DNA of 14,203 nt from JAEUMD01 sp964559355 (GTDB lineage Bacteria; Pseudomonadota; Alphaproteobacteria; Rhizobiales; Hyphomicrobiaceae), in the NCBI GenBank assembly GCA_964559355.1, contig CAZLHQ010000081.1, positions 1 through 14,203 on the forward strand. Reading direction: 5' to 3'. Positions 1 to 6,188 of the stretch are shown one piece after another (within the stretch, counting starts at the first letter, position 1; the number at the start of each line of letters is the position of its first letter). Under the pieces are notes generated by a model. That model saw only the letters and a list, made by a program, of their open reading frames with translations, searched no databases and was not told the origin of the DNA. Made by a program: the position numbers and the translations under genes.

Positions 1-55
1 CATGAAGAACGAGGATGCTCCCGACATCTCCGTCGTCAAGGGCGAGCCCGGGTGA
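1..55 (+). CDS. 3' end of an upstream gene (possibly enoyl-ACP reductase FabI)
   Basis: The frame open from the left edge reads ...MKNEDAPDISVVKGEPG and stops with TGA at 53-55. Only the last 17 or so residues are visible, so the identity is not proven. I suspect the tail of an enoyl-[acyl-carrier-protein] reductase. This rests on recollection that FabI, a small histidine phosphatase and aroC are neighbours in many Hyphomicrobiales, and that some FabI tails there end in a similar DAPDIS-type string. The TGA overlaps the GTG start of the next gene (GTGA at 52-55), so the two are probably co-transcribed and translationally coupled. Confidence 0.45.
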   Translation, partial: MKNEDAPDISVVKGEPG

Positions 56-642
56 TCGACGGCGTCACCATCTATTTCATTCGTCACGGCGAGACCGATT
101 GGAATAGAGCCCGCCGCTACCAGGGCCAAGCCAACATACCGCTGAACGACAAGGGCCGCGAGCAGGCTCGCCGTAACGGGCGGGAATTGCGCACGCTGCT
201 GCCCGCAATCGCTGAGGCCAAGTTTGTCTCGAGCCCGCTCGACCGCACGCTCGAAACCATGCGCATCGTGCGCACCGAGCTCGGTCTTGCTCCGGGCGAA
301 TTCGAGATCGACCCGCGCCTCATCGAGCTCAATTACGGCCACTGGGAAGGGCAGCTTGCCAGCGACCTTGCCATCCACGACACGGCCAATGTCGCAGCGC
401 GCTCCGCACATCCGTTCACTTGGCGACCCCGTGGCGGTGAAAACTACGCGGACCTGAGCCATCGGCTCGAGTCGTGGCTCGAAGGCGTCGAACGCGATTG
501 CGTGGTGGTTTCGCATGGCGGCGTCAGCCGGGCGCTGCGTGGTTTGCTGATCCCTGGTGTCGACCGCCAGGACATTCATCAACTGGATGTGCCGCAAGAC
601 CGCGTGCTGCTGCTGCAGCAAGGCCGCATGGGCTGGATATAG
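52..642 (+). CDS. Histidine phosphatase family protein (phosphoglycerate-mutase-like fold)
   Basis: This is a 196-residue cytoplasmic protein of the histidine phosphatase superfamily (branch 1, cofactor-independent phosphatase / PGAM type). Residues 9-15 carry the RHG signature (FIRHGET) with the phospho-acceptor His12. SSPLDRT at 60-66 supplies the conserved arginine (Arg65), IELNYGHWEG at 91-100 the conserved acidic residue, and VVSHGG at 153-158 the second catalytic histidine (His155). The length fits a small phosphatase and is shorter than true glycolytic Gpm1 (about 230-250 residues), so glycolytic mutase activity is unlikely. The substrate cannot be told from sequence. The GTG start is chosen because it overlaps the upstream stop as GTGA and places the first beta strand right at the N terminus. 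Regulation is probably by the upstream promoter through coupling. Confidence 0.9.
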   Translation: MIDGVTIYFIRHGETDWNRARRYQGQANIPLNDKGREQARRNGRELRTLLPAIAEAKFVSSPLDRTLETMRIVRTELGLAPGEFEIDPRLIELNYGHWEGQLASDLAIHDTANVAARSAHPFTWRPRGGENYADLSHRLESWLEGVERDCVVVSHGGVSRALRGLLIPGVDRQDIHQLDVPQDRVLLLQQGRMGWI

Positions 643-685
643 GCCACTCGGACCAGACGTGGTTGAGGAAGAAGATCGTCCCGCT

Positions 686-1117
686 TCACGGCGGGCCGGC
701 TTTTGCCGATGCCGAAATGTCGGGCGCGCTGAGCCCGGTGAGCAGCGCATTAGCCACCGCCTGTGCCTGAGACATGGCTTCCGCCTGCTGGAAGGCGCGG
801 GCCAATGTTGCGTCCCGTCGCGCTGGCAGTGGCGCCAAATCGGGGGCCAGCACCGGTGGCACGATATCGCCGGCGGCAACGAGCGCGACTGGCCAAGGCG
901 GCATGTGAGGTCGCACACGAGCAACGGGCGCCACGACTGGCCCGTTCCGCATCGTCTGGCGCACGGCTGGCGGTGTCGATGGTGCGGCCCCCGCAACTCC
1001 AATCCGCCGGTCGGCACACATCATGAGCGTGCCAGCCACGGCAGCAAACGCGGCCACGGCAAGGGTGGCCCGAGCCATCTGGCGCGGTTTGGCGGAGACA
1101 ACAGGCACGGCGGGCAC
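686..1117 (-). CDS. Small putative exported protein, Ala/Pro-rich, unknown function
   Basis: A 143-codon minus-strand frame opens with GTG at 1117. An internal ATG at 1078 gives a shorter, more signal-like start (MARATLAVAAF...). From that ATG the protein has a short basic n-region, an alanine-rich hydrophobic stretch of about 18 residues, then a Pro/Ala-rich region with several VAPVAR-like segments. The C-terminal third looks helical (ATLARAFQQAEAMSQAQAVANAL). I recognise no domain. It would converge on the phosphatase gene, with a 43-base gap. GGGG lies five bases before the GTG, and no good ribosome site precedes the ATG. The other frames here show no protein-like pattern, so this is the best candidate, but it could be a spurious frame in GC-rich DNA. 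Confidence 0.4.
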   Translation of the reverse strand: MPAVPVVSAKPRQMARATLAVAAFAAVAGTLMMCADRRIGVAGAAPSTPPAVRQTMRNGPVVAPVARVRPHMPPWPVALVAAGDIVPPVLAPDLAPLPARRDATLARAFQQAEAMSQAQAVANALLTGLSAPDISASAKAGPP

Positions 1118-1686
1118 TCCAGCCCCGGCAAGACCTGCCGGGCACGGACCAACCTGCCGTCACGCTGGGGCCTGAACAATTGGCGGCTTGCAATATGCTT
1201 AGCGCCCGAGCCAGCGTCTGCGCGCAAGCTCATCGCCAATCGCCGCCTCTCCAAACGCAGAAAGAGCCGGAGTAGCGGCTCTCCGGCTCTTTCCAGTCTT
1301 GGATAATGGCGCATCTCAAGACCAGTTGCTCAGACCGGTCGAGAGACGCGCTTGGATATTTTCGACGCCACGCAACGCACAAACGCTCCCACGCCGACAC
1401 CCGGCCGTCCGTTCCGCCTTACGGATTGGAACGCCCGGGCATGTCGCGATCGAGGATGGGATGGCGTGCCGATCAAAACACGGGTTATGCCCACCTTCGA
1501 ATCACACGGGAACTCATGCCAGATAATCCGGTCTTGGCGTTCGTGTCATCTAGCCTCGTCGTCTCACGCGCCTTGCGGATGCCGGGATGCCACCCTAAGA
1601 GTGATCTGAACCACACACAAATGCCCGACGAGCCGACCTCCCCGTGCCCGTCCTTGGCCCCCGCAACACTCACCCCATCGACTTGC
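1118..1686. other. 569-base stretch without a convincing gene
   Basis: This region separates the small minus-strand frame from aroC. It holds the perfect hairpin at 1261-1292. The aroC reading frame happens to stay open back to 1306, but the 127 extra codons show none of the family's conservation and include runs typical of translated non-coding GC-rich DNA. A TTCGAATC string near 1497 resembles a tRNA T-loop, but its flanks do not pair. I see no clear promoter. The aroC promoter and leader should lie between about 1293 and 1686. Confidence 0.5.
1261..1292. terminator. Perfect 12-bp hairpin, likely bidirectional intrinsic terminator
   Basis: AAAGAGCCGGAG (1261-1272) is the exact reverse complement of CTCCGGCTCTTT (1281-1292), with an 8-base loop. 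The A-run on one side and T-run on the other let it act on either strand, although the T-run after the stem is only three bases on the plus strand. It has no obvious gene ending just before it on either strand. The stem core AGCCGGAG recurs in the hairpin at 3805-3830. Confidence 0.6.
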
Positions 1687-2775
1687 ATGTCACACAACAC
1701 CTTCGGCCATCTCTTCCGCGTCACAACCTGGGGCGAGAGCCATGGACCGGCCATCGGCTGTGTCGTCGATGGCTGCCCGCCCGGTATCGCGTTGACGGCG
1801 AGCGATATCCAGGCCCATCTCGACAAACGCAAACCAGGTGGCTCGCGCTTCGTCACGCAGCGCAAGGAGTCCGATACCGTCGAGATTCTGTCGGGCGTGT
1901 TTACCGGCGCCGATGGCCAGCAGGTGACGACTGGAACGCCGATCGCGCTGTTCATTCGCAATGAGGATCAGCGCTCCAAGGATTACGGTGAGATCAAGGA
2001 CAAGTTTCGGCCGGGTCACGCCGACTTCACCTACACCGCCAAATACGGTATTCGCGATCATCGCGGGGGCGGACGCTCCTCGGCGCGCGAAACGGCAATG
2101 CGCGTTGCGGCCGGCGCGGTGGCCCGCAAGGTTCTCTCCGGCATCACCATTCGCGGCGCCATGGTGCAGATGGGTCCACATGCCATCGACCGCGACCGCT
2201 TCGATTGGGCGGCGGTCGACGCCAACCCGTTTTTCTGCCCCGACCCGCAGACCGCCCTCGCATGGGAAGGCTACCTCGATGACATCCGCAAATCAGGCTC
2301 CTCCATCGGCGCCATCGTCGAGGTGGTGGCCGAAGGCGTGCCGGCCGGCTGGGGCGCACCGCTCTACAGCAAGCTCGACCAGGATCTTGCCTCCGCGATG
2401 ATGAGCATCAACGCGGTCAAAGCCGTCGAGATCGGCGCTGGAATGGCATCGGCCAGCTTGAGCGGAGAGCAGAACGCCGACGAGATTCGTATTGGAGCGG
2501 ACGGCCGCCCGGTGTTCCTCTCCAACAATGCCGGTGGCATCCTCGGCGGCATTTCGAGCGGCCAGCCGATCGTCTGCCGCTTCGCGGTCAAACCGACGTC
2601 TTCGATCCTGACGCCACGCCGCACCATCGACGCCACCGGCCAGGAGACCGAGGTTTCGACCAAGGGCCGCCACGACCCATGCGTGGGCATTCGCGCGGTA
2701 CCGGTCGGCGAGGCGATGATGGCTCTGGTGCTGGCCGATCACATGCTGCGCCATCGCGGACAGATCGGAGGCTGA
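1687..2775 (+). CDS. aroC: Chorismate synthase
   Basis: AroC converts 5-enolpyruvylshikimate-3-phosphate to chorismate using reduced FMN, the last step of the shikimate pathway in the cytoplasm. From the ATG at 1687 the protein has 362 residues, the usual family length. The three family signatures are visible: GESHGPAIGCVVDGCPPG at 16-33 with catalytic His19; the RPGHAD histidine (His111) followed by GGGRSSARETAMR at 127-139; and RHDPCVGIRAVPVGEA at 328-343. The frame is open upstream to 1306. The ATG at 1687 is chosen because MSHNTFGHLFRVTTWGESHG is the standard AroC N terminus. No strong Shine-Dalgarno is visible before it. The lipid kinase follows after 85 bases on the same strand. Confidence 0.97.
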   Translation: MSHNTFGHLFRVTTWGESHGPAIGCVVDGCPPGIALTASDIQAHLDKRKPGGSRFVTQRKESDTVEILSGVFTGADGQQVTTGTPIALFIRNEDQRSKDYGEIKDKFRPGHADFTYTAKYGIRDHRGGGRSSARETAMRVAAGAVARKVLSGITIRGAMVQMGPHAIDRDRFDWAAVDANPFFCPDPQTALAWEGYLDDIRKSGSSIGAIVEVVAEGVPAGWGAPLYSKLDQDLASAMMSINAVKAVEIGAGMASASLSGEQNADEIRIGADGRPVFLSNNAGGILGGISSGQPIVCRFAVKPTSSILTPRRTIDATGQETEVSTKGRHDPCVGIRAVPVGEAMMALVLADHMLRHRGQIGG

Positions 2776-2860
2776 GCGCGCGCCATATGCTGAGGTTCCG
2801 CGCGTCCCCGCCATGGACGTTGCCGCAACCGGCACGCGAGCGTCCGCAGCAGGATCGCCG

Positions 2861-3790
2861 ATGACAATGACACCCCATCCCGCAACAAGCCAAGCGGATG
2901 CCACGCCGCAGCGCCGCCGTTTCCTGATCGTGCGCAACCGGCTGGCCGGACTTGCCGGTCAGCGCATCGTCGATGCGGTGGCGAGCCGCCTGCAGGCGCG
3001 CGGGGCGAGCGTGCGGATTGCCGAAACGCAATCCGCCGAGGAGGGCCGCGCCGTGCTCGCGGCGAGTGCGGATTGCGACGTTATCGTTGCCGCCGGCGGC
3101 GACGGCACCATCCGCGGCGTGGCGTGGAGTATGATCGAGGCCGGCATCACACTTCCCCTCGGCATCATCCCTGCCGGCACCGGCAATGTGCTTGCCAACG
3201 AGATTGGCCTGCCGCGCGCCGCCGCGTCGGTTGCCAGGGTGCTGCTCGAAGGCCCGGTGCGGCACGCCCGTTTCGCCTCCGCCAACGGCATTCCGTTCCT
3301 GCTGATGTGCGGCGCAGGTTTCGATGCCCAGGTGCTGCTGCGCCTGTCGGTGAGCCTGAAACAGCGTGTCGGGCGCGCGGCCTATTCCGGTCCCACGCTG
3401 CGCACGCTGGCGCTCGACCCGCCGCGCCTGTTCGATGTCGACATCGACGGCCGCCGCCATCGCGCAACCTGGGTGGTCGTTGCCAACGCGCGGAGATATG
3501 GGGGTCGCTTCATCATTGCGCCCGCAGCATCGATGCTCGACGATGGGCTGCACGCTGTCATCTTCAAGGCGACCTCGCGAACCGGCCGCATCATCGAATT
3601 GCTGTCGCTTGCGGCCGGGCGCATCGAGCGCTGCCGTAGCGTCGAGATCATCTCGTGCCGGCACGTATCGATCGCCAGTCCTCGCGGCATACCAACCCAA
3701 TGCGACGGAGATTCGCTCGGCTTCGGCCCGGTCGTGGTGGCGTGCACCGATCGCACCATCGCGATCATCGTGCCGCCTGCCGTCGAGTGA
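2861..3790 (+). CDS. Diacylglycerol/lipid kinase family protein (YegS/LCB5-like)
   Basis: This 309-residue protein has the catalytic domain of the diacylglycerol/sphingosine/YegS lipid kinases, which phosphorylate a lipid hydroxyl with ATP at the inner membrane face. Residues 79-83 are the GGDGT nucleotide-binding motif and 104-109 PAGTGN. GAGFDA lies at 151-156, MLDDG at 225-229, and QCDGD near 280-284 takes the place of the usual DGE-type motif. No membrane segment is seen. The substrate (diacylglycerol, phosphatidylglycerol or another lipid) cannot be told from sequence. ATG 2861 is chosen because AGGA at 2851-2854 lies six bases upstream and the kinase fold begins about 20 residues in. 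An in-frame ATG at 2813 would add 16 residues but has no well-placed ribosome site. It probably shares a transcript with aroC and ends at the hairpin at 3805. Confidence 0.9.
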   Translation: MTMTPHPATSQADATPQRRRFLIVRNRLAGLAGQRIVDAVASRLQARGASVRIAETQSAEEGRAVLAASADCDVIVAAGGDGTIRGVAWSMIEAGITLPLGIIPAGTGNVLANEIGLPRAAASVARVLLEGPVRHARFASANGIPFLLMCGAGFDAQVLLRLSVSLKQRVGRAAYSGPTLRTLALDPPRLFDVDIDGRRHRATWVVVANARRYGGRFIIAPAASMLDDGLHAVIFKATSRTGRIIELLSLAAGRIERCRSVEIISCRHVSIASPRGIPTQCDGDSLGFGPVVVACTDRTIAIIVPPAVE

Positions 3791-3804
3791 CGCCGAAACG
3801 CAAA

Positions 3805-3830
3805 AGCCGGAGCGGGGGACCACTCCGGCT
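3805..3830 (+). terminator. Hairpin terminator after the lipid kinase
   Basis: AGCCGGAG (3805-3812) pairs exactly with CTCCGGCT (3823-3830) across a 10-base loop, starting 15 bases after the kinase stop. It is preceded by an A-run (3802-3805). There is no real T-tract, so it may work with Rho or as a 3'-end stabiliser. The stem is the same eight bases as in the hairpin at 1261-1292. Confidence 0.6.
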
Positions 3831-3930
3831 ATCCGATCTGGTCGGGAGACCTTACGTGCGATCGGGACACGCCAAGCTCATGATCGTAAGGCCGGCGGAG
3901 ATCATATGACCACCGCCAGCCCTCAATTCA

Positions 3931-4755
3931 TCAAGGCAGCGTGACCTTGGCAGAGAAGACGAAGCGGTCGTCACACATGTTCCAACCATCGCAGATGCCG
4001 TCGTTGTCCGTACCCCAATACCGGAAATCGAGCGTGAACTTGTCGATGGCCAGCGCGAGACCGGCGTTCCAGTAGAGATAATCGAGGCTGTCGAAGTTGG
4101 AGTCGAGGAACTGCACCGTACCGATCAAGGCTGAGACGGTCGGCGTCACCGGCCCGATAGCCTTGAAAGTGTAGCCTGCCGTGCCTTCCAAGGTCAGCGT
4201 GTTGCCCGTCTCGCCGGTGTACTCGGGCGACCAGAACAACGTGCCGCCGAGCGCGAAATTGTTCCAGGTGCCGCTGACACCGCCCTTCAGCTCGACATAG
4301 TCAAGCTCGGCTCCGGGAAGGTCATCACCACCCGGGTACACGTAGTAGATGACGCCGAGATCGAAGGTCAGCGGACCCCAGGTCGGCTTGATGCCGGCAT
4401 AGAGATCAATCTCGAGGTTGGCGTCGCCATCGTCATAGGAGTGGTTGGGGCGAACAAAGTCGACCTTCGAACCCCACACGCCCGCATAGAACATGCCGCA
4501 CGTTGCGTCGACACCACCCTGCGCGGCCGGGTCTTCCCAAGACTGCGAAATACCGCGGAACACGTAATCCGAGGTGCCGCCGGCGTTCATCGAGAAGCTG
4601 CACAGGCGCTTGGGCTCCTCGGCCGGAGCGTCTTTGACGGAGCCGCCGTCGCGGCGGCCGAACAGATCGCCTGCGGATGCAGGAGCGGCGACCGCTGCGA
4701 GCGAGAGCGCTGCCACGGCCGCTCCCAGGATGGATTTGGTGGAGATGGATGCCAT
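3931..4755 (-). CDS. TorF family putative outer-membrane porin
   Basis: This is a 274-residue exported protein of the TorF / TIGR02001 family, predicted beta-barrels of the outer membrane. A classical signal peptide runs over residues 1-28 (hydrophobic AVAALSLAAVAAP, cleavage after ASA before GDLF). Family hallmarks are TSDYVFRGISQS at 61-72, AQGGVD at 78-83, YAGVWGSKVDF at 90-100, then alternating aromatic and polar strands such as LEIDLYAG and LGVIYYVYPGGDD. Four cysteines are present: two near the N terminus (52, 86) and two in a CDGWNMCDD loop near the end, possibly periplasmic disulfides. The chain ends ...KVTLP, without the terminal aromatic residue common to barrels. The ATG at 4755 is the only start that gives a proper signal peptide. 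It is transcribed towards the lipid kinase (convergent). The transported solute is unknown. Confidence 0.9.
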   Translation of the reverse strand: MASISTKSILGAAVAALSLAAVAAPASAGDLFGRRDGGSVKDAPAEEPKRLCSFSMNAGGTSDYVFRGISQSWEDPAAQGGVDATCGMFYAGVWGSKVDFVRPNHSYDDGDANLEIDLYAGIKPTWGPLTFDLGVIYYVYPGGDDLPGAELDYVELKGGVSGTWNNFALGGTLFWSPEYTGETGNTLTLEGTAGYTFKAIGPVTPTVSALIGTVQFLDSNFDSLDYLYWNAGLALAIDKFTLDFRYWGTDNDGICDGWNMCDDRFVFSAKVTLP

Positions 4756-5210
4756 GATCTTAATTAAACCCCCGGATTTATGACCGCCCCCCGTCTCCTG
4801 ATCCCGAAAAAGGCTTGATCGGCATCGATTGAGTTCGGCGGCACTACCGCAGCGCTGAATCAGCGACTTGCTGATCCCTACGAAACCGGAGAACAGGCCC
4901 TTGCTTCAAGCGTTTTGAGGGCTCGTGGAATGCCTTGCGCGGCAGTTGTAGCAAGACTGCAACGATTGTTTGGAACTGATCACATCCGAGACAACCCGCG
5001 CCCAAGTTCGCGGCAGAACTAAAGGCCAATTTGCCAACAAACCAGGCGATTTGCCTGAGAATTGGGCGGCGCGACAACGGTCAAAGTTGGAACCGGGAAT
5101 CCTCGCACCAACTCCGCAGATGTGAGAAAAGTGCCACCAGCCGTTCGTCAGCGCACCAGCCCATCACGGCACGACGGCAGATGATCCGGAATTGCATATC
5201 CAAGGTCGAA
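4756..5210. other. 455-base divergent spacer between the porin and SDR genes
   Basis: This spacer should hold the promoters for both the minus-strand porin and the plus-strand SDR. Short open frames cross it on both strands, including a continuation of the SDR frame back to 5031, but their translations show no conserved pattern. Visible structure: an AT-rich TTAATTAA at 4761-4768 just before the porin start; a 6-bp hairpin ATCAGC/GCTGAT at 4859-4875; and a 5-bp inverted repeat AGTTC/GAACT at 5005-5020. None is a recognised operator. Confidence 0.45.
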
Positions 5211-5978
5211 ATGAATACCACCGCCGCCACGCCAGCCAACCGCACAACCCGCCAGACGCCTGGAACGGTCCTAATCACGGGCGCCGCGCGCCGCATCGGC
5301 CGCGAGATCGCACTCGATTTGGCGGCGCGTGGCTGGCGCGTCGCCGTCCACTATCGCAAGTCGCGCCACGATGCGGAACGCCTGGTGGCCGAGATCAAAC
5401 AAGCAGGCGGTGCAGCCGCCGCGCTCTCTGCCGACTTAGGGGTTGCCGAAGATGTCGATCTACTGGTGCCCAAGTGCGTCGAAGCGCTCGGCGCGCCCTG
5501 CTGCCTGATCAACAATGCCTCCGAGTTCCGCCACGACACACTCGAGACACTGACCCGCGACGCCTGGCACGTCCACCTCGATATCAACCTGAAAGCGCCC
5601 GTCTTTCTGGCGCAGGCCATGGCCCGCCACCTGCCGGCTGCATGCGAGGGCAACGTCATCAACATCATCGACCAGCGGGTTTGGAACCTGAAGCCCGATT
5701 TCTTTTCCTACACGATCTCCAAAGCCGGCCTGTGGACGGCGACACGCACCTTGGCGCAGGCGCTGGCGCCGCGCATTCGCGTCAATGCCATCGGGCCGGG
5801 GCCGGTGCTGCGCTCCATCCACCAGACCGAAGCAGACTTTGCTGCCGAATGCGCCTCGACGCTGATGGGGCGCGGCCCGACTCCAGATCAGATCGCTGAT
5901 GCGGTGCGCTTCATCATCGATGCTCCGGCGATGACCGGGCAGATGATCGCACTCGATGGCGGCCAGCATCTGACCTGA
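5211..5978 (+). CDS. SDR family oxidoreductase with pteridine-reductase-type active site
   Basis: This 255-residue Rossmann-fold NAD(P)H-dependent reductase carries the pteridine reductase (PTR1/FolM-like) variant of the cofactor motif, TGAARRIG at 23-30, i.e. TGxxxRxG rather than the usual TGxxxGxG. The basic residues at 47-53 (HYRKSRH) favour NADPH. NNAS lies at 101-104. Asp154 stands where classical SDRs have Ser, followed 13 residues later by Tyr167 and then Lys171 (YTISK): the Asp-Tyr-Lys spacing of PTR1. A pterin or dihydropterin substrate is therefore plausible but unproven. The end has the usual TGQMIALDGGQHL. The frame is open back to 5031; ATG 5211 is chosen because AAGG at 5202-5205 is well placed and the extra residues look non-coding. 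A terminator follows at 5985. Confidence 0.9.
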   Translation: MNTTAATPANRTTRQTPGTVLITGAARRIGREIALDLAARGWRVAVHYRKSRHDAERLVAEIKQAGGAAAALSADLGVAEDVDLLVPKCVEALGAPCCLINNASEFRHDTLETLTRDAWHVHLDINLKAPVFLAQAMARHLPAACEGNVINIIDQRVWNLKPDFFSYTISKAGLWTATRTLAQALAPRIRVNAIGPGPVLRSIHQTEADFAAECASTLMGRGPTPDQIADAVRFIIDAPAMTGQMIALDGGQHLT

Positions 5979-5984
5979 ACGTGG

Positions 5985-6018
5985 CGACGCGCCGGACCGC
6001 TAGGCGCATCGACTTTTT
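5985..6018 (+). terminator. Intrinsic terminator of the SDR gene
   Basis: CGA-C-GCGCC (5985-5993) pairs with GGCGC-A-TCG (6003-6011) with a single C/A mismatch, followed closely by five T residues (6014-6018). It starts six bases after the SDR stop and has stem plus T-tract, so it is the best terminator in the window. It also isolates the next gene, which must use its own promoter. Confidence 0.7.
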
Positions 6019-6095
6019 GCCACAATTTCCCGCCCGCCAAGCCCCACTCGTGCCGCAAACTTCAGCCACCAATGGCATTGGCGCGGGGGCGCCAC

Positions 6096-6111
6096 TTAAC
6101 CGAGCGTTAAC
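6096..6111 (+). promoter_or_regulatory. CtrA-box (TTAA-N7-TTAAC)
   Basis: TTAA (6096-6099), seven bases, then TTAAC (6107-6111) is an exact match to the full CtrA consensus TTAA-N7-TTAA(C) of alphaproteobacteria. Two more TTAAC elements follow at 6113-6117 and 6121-6125, so four lie within 30 bases of otherwise GC-rich DNA. The site is about 78 bases upstream of the ATG at 6189, in the only promoter-sized gap between the SDR terminator and the glucosaminidase. Known CtrA sites that activate often cover the -35 region. The direction of control here is inferred. Confidence 0.65.
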
Positions 6112-6188
6112 CTTAACCGATTAACGATAAGGCCGTTTATGCGGGCGTAACCTAGCGCACGCTCATCGACGGTTGATGGGTGATATCA

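Noticed and set aside
557..1306. Plus-strand frame of 249 codons after the phosphatase
   Set aside because: Overlaps the phosphatase and runs through the perfect hairpin; Trp/Arg/His-rich translation without conserved pattern.
1470..1520. Possible tRNA (TTCGAATC near 1497)
   Set aside because: The bases flanking the T-loop-like string do not pair, and no acceptor or anticodon stem can be drawn.
1306..1686. N-terminal extension of chorismate synthase
   Set aside because: AroC proteins begin at the MSHNTFG-type sequence; the extension has no conserved residues and would be unprecedented.
2588..3823. Minus-strand frame of 411 codons opposite aroC and the lipid kinase
   Set aside because: Crosses two real genes and the terminator; composition typical of a shadow frame.
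3851..3890. CTTACG/CGTAAG inverted repeat as porin terminator
   Set aside because: Six-base arms with a 28-base loop and no T-tract; too weak to call.
4844..5077. Small minus-strand frame upstream of the SDR
   Set aside because: 77 codons, no start signal or recognisable features, and lies in a probable promoter region.
5031..5210. N-terminal extension of the SDR
   Set aside because: A good ribosome site precedes ATG 5211, and the extra 60 residues do not resemble SDR sequence.
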